Assembly (NCBI GenBank): GCA_903915555.1
Contig: CAIWTL010000487.1
Coordinates: 1 to 9,629, forward strand
From: an uncultured Micrococcales bacterium
Lineage (GTDB): Bacteria > Actinomycetota > Actinomycetes > S36-B12 > GCA-2699445
Direction of reading: 5' to 3'
DNA: 9,629 bases
Every line of letters begins with the position of its first letter. Positions within the stretch are counted from its first letter, which is position 1. Positions 5,602 through 9,629 of this stretch are shown in pieces. The position numbers and the translations under genes are program-made. The notes below the pieces were generated by a model. It was not told the origin of the DNA. It saw nothing but the letters and a program-made list of their open reading frames with translations, and made no database searches.

Positions 5602-7835
5602 TGCCGCCCGATCGGCGGACCCTGTGGCTGGCGGCCGCGGCGTGGGTGGGCGCAGCCGGAGGGTGGGCAGCGGGGAGCCTCGGCCGCTCATTACCGCTGA
5701 CGGCTTGCCTCCTGCTCGCCCCGCTGACGGTGATCCTGATACGCAGACCGCGGTACGGACCCGTGATGGTCATCGGGGCAGCCGCCGCCGTGGTCGGGCT
5801 GATCGGTGCGGACGTCCGTCAAGCGCCGTCACCCGCGGTCTCCCGCATGTGCGATCTCGCCGGAACCGCCACGGGGACGGGACGCCAGGTCGCCACCGCG
5901 GTCGGGCAGGCCTCCGAGGTGGCGGTCCCGATGAACGTCCACACCGTCGTCTGTGGCGACCAGCGCTGGCAGGTGGATCTCCCGGCTCGTGTCCTCGTCC
6001 TGATCGACGACCTTCCTGAGTCGGCATCACCGGGTCAGGACTGGCGGCTACGCGGCCGCCTCGAACCGCGCGAGCCGCTGCGCTCCGACCTGCTCGTGCG
6101 CGCAGAAGGGCCCGTCGACATCGTCGGTGAGCCCCACGGTGTCGCAGCGTTCGGTGCGACGCTGCGCCGCCACCTCGATGAGGCCACCACCGACGCTCCC
6201 GGGGCCGACCCCGACGCCGCAGCCCTGGTGTCGGGGATCGCGCTCGGTGACGAGTCGCGGCAGAGCCCAGAACTGGCCTGGTGGATGCGCCTGTCCGGAT
6301 TGGCTCACCTCACGGCGGTATCGGGCGGGAACTTCGTCATCGCCGTCGGCATGGTCGTGCTCGCCGCGCGGTGGGTCGGCTTCGGGCTCGGTCTCCAGAG
6401 CGTGGCCGGGGGAGTGGCCCTGCTGGGTTACGCACTGGTGGTCGGCCCCCAGCCCAGCGTCATGCGTGCCGCGGTCATGGCAGCGGTCGGCCTCGTCGGA
6501 ATCGCCCTCGGCGGTCCCGCGCGGGGGCTACCCGTACTCGGCGCCACCGTGACGTTTCTTCTGCTGCTCTCACCGGAGTTGGCATGGTCGCCGGGATTCA
6601 TGCTTTCGGTGGCCGCGACAGCATCGTTGCAGTCCTTCACGCACCCGTTGGCGGCCCGCCTCGGGTTCCTCCCCGGACCTGCCAGGCTTCCACTCGCCGT
6701 CGCCGTCACCGCTCAACTGGCCACCGCGCCGATCCTGCTGGCACTCGGAGCGTCGGTGTCCTGGGTGGCTGTTCCGGCCAATCTCGTCGTGGCTCCCCTG
6801 ATCGCGCCCATCACCGTGTTGGGGCTCGTCGCTGCCGCGATCGGCACGCTGCTTGGAGTTGCCGTGGTGACCCCGGCCGTGCTGTGCGGCGCAGTAGTCG
6901 TGCGGGTGGCGGCGGGCGCGACGTGGCTGCTCCACTCACCCTGGGGGGCGGTCGTCGGCCAGGCAGCGATCGCCGCGCTGTTCCTGGCCTGGGGGATCAC
7001 CCGAGCCGGTGCCCGGTGGCGGGCGCCGCTGGCAATCCTCGTGGCTGTGGCGGCGGTGTGGTCGCTCGGTCGAACCGGCCCGCAGAAATGGCGCCTGATC
7101 GCGTGCGACGTCGGACAGGGGACCGCGGTGCTGATCAACACCGGCCAGGGTGCGCTCATGGTCGACACCGGCCCCGCCGACTCCGACCTCGACGACTGTC
7201 TCACCCGGATGGGTTCCGCCAGCCTGGATGCGGTCGTCCTGAGCCATCACCACATCGACCACGTCGGCGGTCTTCCCCGAGTGCTGTCGGTGCGACGGCC
7301 CGCCGCGATCTACGGCCCCGGCGGCGCCCCCGCCAGTTCGACCGCAGCGGGCGTGGCCGACCTCGCCGGCGCACGCGGCGGGCTCCAGTCACTCACTGCC
7401 GGGCAGCGGTTGGAGTTCGGTCCACTCAGCGTCACCATCCTGTGGCCCCCGCCCGGCAGATCGACCCCCACCGACGAGGTGAACAACGGCAGTGCCGTGC
7501 TCCTCCTGGAGTGGCCCGACGGAGTGCGGGCACTGCTCCCGGGAGATATCGAGCCGGAGTCGCAGCGGCGCCTCATGGCCTCCTGGCAACTGCCTCCCGT
7601 GGACGTGGTCGTCATCCCGCACCACGGATCCGACCATCAGGACCCCCGGTTCGCACAGTGGCTGCGTCCGGCAGTGGCCATCGCCAGCGCCGGTGCGGGC
7701 AACAGTTACGGCCATCCCGCCGCCGAGACGGTTGCCGAGTATCACGCCGTCGGGGCTGCTGTGCGCCGCACCGACACTGACGGTGCCGTCGTGGTCTCCG
7801 GCGACGCGGGTGGCCTGTCAGTCAGCGGCGGCTGA
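5601..7835 (+). CDS. comEC: ComEC/Rec2 DNA-uptake channel with C-terminal metallo-beta-lactamase-like domain
   Basis: ComEC forms the inner-membrane pore through which one DNA strand enters during natural transformation. The 744-aa protein is full length for the family. It has two or three N-terminal membrane segments (to about residue 75), then a soluble DUF4131 (OB-fold-like) region. The polytopic Competence domain spans about 200-490 and includes GLAHLTAVSGGNF at 234-245. The metallo-beta-lactamase-like domain from about 495 keeps its metal ligands: DTG at 522-524, HxHxDH at 549-554, an Asp at 649 in LLPGDIE and PHHGS at 673-677. In this family the domain is thought to degrade or process the non-transported strand. 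The start overlaps the comEA stop by one base. The stop is likewise overlapped by the next gene. In many actinobacteria holA follows comEC; it is not seen here. Confidence 0.93.
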   Translation: MPPDRRTLWLAAAAWVGAAGGWAAGSLGRSLPLTACLLLAPLTVILIRRPRYGPVMVIGAAAAVVGLIGADVRQAPSPAVSRMCDLAGTATGTGRQVATAVGQASEVAVPMNVHTVVCGDQRWQVDLPARVLVLIDDLPESASPGQDWRLRGRLEPREPLRSDLLVRAEGPVDIVGEPHGVAAFGATLRRHLDEATTDAPGADPDAAALVSGIALGDESRQSPELAWWMRLSGLAHLTAVSGGNFVIAVGMVVLAARWVGFGLGLQSVAGGVALLGYALVVGPQPSVMRAAVMAAVGLVGIALGGPARGLPVLGATVTFLLLLSPELAWSPGFMLSVAATASLQSFTHPLAARLGFLPGPARLPLAVAVTAQLATAPILLALGASVSWVAVPANLVVAPLIAPITVLGLVAAAIGTLLGVAVVTPAVLCGAVVVRVAAGATWLLHSPWGAVVGQAAIAALFLAWGITRAGARWRAPLAILVAVAAVWSLGRTGPQKWRLIACDVGQGTAVLINTGQGALMVDTGPADSDLDDCLTRMGSASLDAVVLSHHHIDHVGGLPRVLSVRRPAAIYGPGGAPASSTAAGVADLAGARGGLQSLTAGQRLEFGPLSVTILWPPPGRSTPTDEVNNGSAVLLLEWPDGVRALLPGDIEPESQRRLMASWQLPPVDVVVIPHHGSDHQDPRFAQWLRPAVAIASAGAGNSYGHPAAETVAEYHAVGAAVRRTDTDGAVVVSGDAGGLSVSGG

Positions 7836-8968
7836 TGATGCCCGTTCTCCCTGCGCAGGTCGGATGCGGCGATCACTATGGGGGCGTGACGCATCTCGCC
7901 ACCGGACACGCGGACAACCCGGGGAGCACGGACCTGCATTACAGCGACCCGCCCAGTTACCTCGACTGGTCGGACTCGGGCCGCGGATCCGGGTGGCGAT
8001 ACCTGAGCGGCACCGTGCTCATCCTGCTGCTGTGGTTCGTCGGTCAGGTGTTCGTCATCATCCCCGCACTGCTGGCCCTCGGCGGGGACTTCTCACCGGA
8101 CGGCACCTTCACCACCCCGGCCCCTTGGGGCAACCTGTTGATCTCGCTGGCCAGCTTCATCCCGTTCTTCATCGCCACCCCGCTGATCGTTCGGTTCCTC
8201 CACGGCCGACCCGCACTCACCGTCGTCACACCGTTCCTGCGGCTGAACTGGCGGCTCATCGCGTGGGGTGCCGGACTGTGGTTGGTGCCCACCGTGCTGC
8301 TGACGATCGTGTCGCTGCTGATCCGCACCGGTGAGGCACCGCGCTGGAACTACCAGCCCGGACTCTTCTGGCCCGCGCTGCTGATCGGGGTCACGCTGTT
8401 GGTCGTCCAGACCAGCGCCGAGGAACTGTTCTTCCGCGGCTACCTGCTGCAGTGGTTCCGCAAGGTCACCGGAAACGTGTGGGTGATGGCCGCCTTCAGC
8501 GGTCTGCTGTTCGGGCTGCCGCATCTGGCCAACCCCGAGGTCGCCGGATCCTCCGGGTTGGAGTGGGTGCCCGCCCTCCTGGTCTACTTCGCCACCGGGT
8601 TCGCCCTTGCCGCCGTCAGTGTCCGGTCCGGCACCATCGAGCTGGCCCTCGGTGCCCACTTCATCAACAACTTCGTCAACATCGTCTTCATCACCGCGGA
8701 GAACTCGGCCCTCGGCACTCCGTCGCTGTGGGTCGACGGAGCCCCCGGGGTGTTCGAGGCCGCAGCGGGTTCCGTCATCAGCGCGGCGGTCTTCATCGGC
8801 CTCGCGTGGCGGTTCCGCGGGCAGGGTCGACTGCGTCCCCTGCAACCGCCCCGGACTCCGACGCCCCCGACTCCTGCGTCACCGCCGGCGGGATGGTTCC
8901 CCGACCCGCTGGGTGCCGCGGCCTATCGTTGGTGGGACGGCAGCCGCTGGACCGAGCACATCGGTTGA
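7835..8968 (+). CDS. CPBP-family intramembrane metalloprotease with C-terminal DUF2510
   Basis: This is a polytopic CPBP (CAAX protease and bacteriocin-processing, Abi) family protein of up to 377 aa. All three motifs are present on predicted helices: EELFFR at 196-201, FGLPH at 226-230 and HFINN at 275-279. Active peptidase is therefore plausible. Members in bacteria process or protect against peptides or have unknown substrates. Around eight hydrophobic segments lie between residues 57 and 326. After a Pro/Thr-rich linker (335-352), the C-terminus GWFPDPLGAAAYRWWDG...W is a DUF2510 module, an actinobacterial domain often found on membrane proteins. The first ATG overlaps the comEC stop by one base. 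A GTG at 7886, preceded by GGGGG and a CACTAT hexamer, is an alternative start giving 360 aa and possibly a leaderless transcript. The N-terminal 17 residues are thus uncertain. Confidence 0.9.
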   Translation: MMPVLPAQVGCGDHYGGVTHLATGHADNPGSTDLHYSDPPSYLDWSDSGRGSGWRYLSGTVLILLLWFVGQVFVIIPALLALGGDFSPDGTFTTPAPWGNLLISLASFIPFFIATPLIVRFLHGRPALTVVTPFLRLNWRLIAWGAGLWLVPTVLLTIVSLLIRTGEAPRWNYQPGLFWPALLIGVTLLVVQTSAEELFFRGYLLQWFRKVTGNVWVMAAFSGLLFGLPHLANPEVAGSSGLEWVPALLVYFATGFALAAVSVRSGTIELALGAHFINNFVNIVFITAENSALGTPSLWVDGAPGVFEAAAGSVISAAVFIGLAWRFRGQGRLRPLQPPRTPTPPTPASPPAGWFPDPLGAAAYRWWDGSRWTEHIG

Positions 8969-9017
8969 GTGGCTCGGCCGAGTGGATCGGCTGGTGGATC
9001 GGCTAGTGGATCGGCGG
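8969..9017. repeat. 12-bp tandem repeat between convergent genes
   Basis: GTGGATCGGC plus two variable bases is repeated in perfect register at 8982-8993, 8994-9005 and 9006-9017. A degenerate 13-base copy (GTGGCTCGGCCGA) lies at 8969-8981. The array begins directly after the CPBP gene stop and ends 22 nt before the stop of the convergent hydrolase gene. No hairpin with a U-tract is seen. A small GCGG/CCGC stem lies at 9014-9023. Confidence 0.85.
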
Positions 9018-9039
9018 GGCCGCGCTCCTACTACCCGAG

Positions 9040-9629
9040 TCACCGCAGCGCCATGTCGGGCTCGCCTCGCGGCGTGAGCCGCTGATTGCCGGTACGCACG
9101 CACGAACCGCCACGCTTGGTCTCGAAGACCTGACGCAAGCAGTTGCGGATCGCGAGCTGACCCAGCGCATTCGGGTGGAACGACTCCTGCTTGAGGGCCT
9201 CACCGTGCCAGTCCGACAGGGCGCGGACCTGCATGACCCATTCGAGTCGGTCGAAGCGGGTCTGCCACGGCCAGTCCTTGCGGCCCCCGATCCGATCGGC
9301 ACTGTCGGTTCCGTTCTCGCACAACCGCGTGCCGACCAGCGCCCGGGAGACGTCCAGATTCAGGATGTTGGAGTATCCGGAGTCCCGGATCGCGCGGGCG
9401 ACTGCGTCGTTCACGCGGGGCAGCACCACATCGTTGGCCCAGTCCGCATCCTTGTCCCAGAACCCGCACCCGCCGTCGCTCTGCCTCAGGATCGTCTGCC
9501 AGTAGCGGAAGTTGTCGCCGCGCGGCATGGGCGACGGGTAGTTCTGCACCACCAGTTTCCACTCATCCGTCGTATAGCCGGCGTTCTTCATCGCCTGCTG
9601 GATGTTGCCGATGGCCCCTCCGATGAGCC
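9040..9629 (-). CDS. Secreted SGNH/GDSL hydrolase, C-terminal part (5' end beyond window)
   Basis: The frame is open from the right edge to TGA at 9042-9040. It therefore continues past the internal ATG at 9591 and the true start lies outside. The visible ~195 residues match the C-terminal two-thirds of a family of actinobacterial SGNH/GDSL esterase/lipase-like proteins. They show a conserved QNYPSP region, GCGFWDKDADWANDVVLPRVN, RLCENG, DRLEWV, then ESFHPNALGQLAIRNCLRQ, in which the His is the expected catalytic base. The terminal signature GGSCVRTG...GEPDMALR also matches these relatives. Conserved Cys residues suggest disulfides and export. The GDSL serine block and any signal peptide are off-window, so activity cannot be judged. 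It is convergent with the CPBP gene, and substrate is unknown. Confidence 0.85.
   Translation of the reverse strand, partial: LIGGAIGNIQQAMKNAGYTTDEWKLVVQNYPSPMPRGDNFRYWQTILRQSDGGCGFWDKDADWANDVVLPRVNDAVARAIRDSGYSNILNLDVSRALVGTRLCENGTDSADRIGGRKDWPWQTRFDRLEWVMQVRALSDWHGEALKQESFHPNALGQLAIRNCLRQVFETKRGGSCVRTGNQRLTPRGEPDMALR

Noticed and set aside
4813..5691. 292-codon minus-strand frame antisense to comEA
   Set aside because: It is a low-complexity Arg/Gly/Ala-rich shadow and would overlap comEA fully.
6281..7780. 499-codon overlapping frame inside comEC
   Set aside because: It is an Arg/Pro-rich shadow of a high-GC gene. The comEC frame has all the family motifs.

Overview
The window is high-GC bacterial DNA with overlapping, translationally coupled genes, GTG/TTG starts, lipoprotein signal peptides and a DUF2510 tail on a membrane protease. 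This points to an actinobacterium, most likely of the order Mycobacteriales (Gordonia-like). The genus is inferred from protein style, not shown.

Left part (1-2982, all minus strand). The first 186 bases are the N-terminus of a secreted protein that runs off the left edge, with a good ribosome binding site and a candidate promoter. To its right lie two lipoprotein genes 11 nt apart. The distal one carries a Lon-type (S16) protease domain with an intact Ser-Lys dyad. The proximal one is a small lipoprotein of unknown function with its own candidate promoter.

Middle part (3037-4887). This holds what looks like a minimal lasso-peptide locus on the minus strand. A 44-residue precursor gene (4541-4675) has a strong Shine-Dalgarno sequence and a leader with W-x2-P-x-L. 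Its core reads GPPTILGRESFRTPGRGS, which fits a Gly1-Glu9 macrolactam. The gene lies 58 nt upstream of an asparagine-synthetase-like lasso cyclase that lacks most of the usual N-terminal glutaminase-like half. No RRE (B1) or leader peptidase (B2) gene is visible. The block from about 2200 to 4880 has visibly lower GC than its flanks, so it may be acquired DNA. The two lipoprotein genes downstream could be co-transcribed with it, but a functional link is speculative.

Right part (4888-9629). The DNA-uptake genes comEA and comEC overlap by one base and read rightward, divergent from the lasso genes. A CPBP-family intramembrane protease with a C-terminal DUF2510 module follows, again overlapping by one base. 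A short 12-bp tandem repeat fills the gap to a convergent SGNH/GDSL hydrolase gene that runs off the right edge. No tRNA, rRNA, CRISPR array or insertion sequence was recognised.
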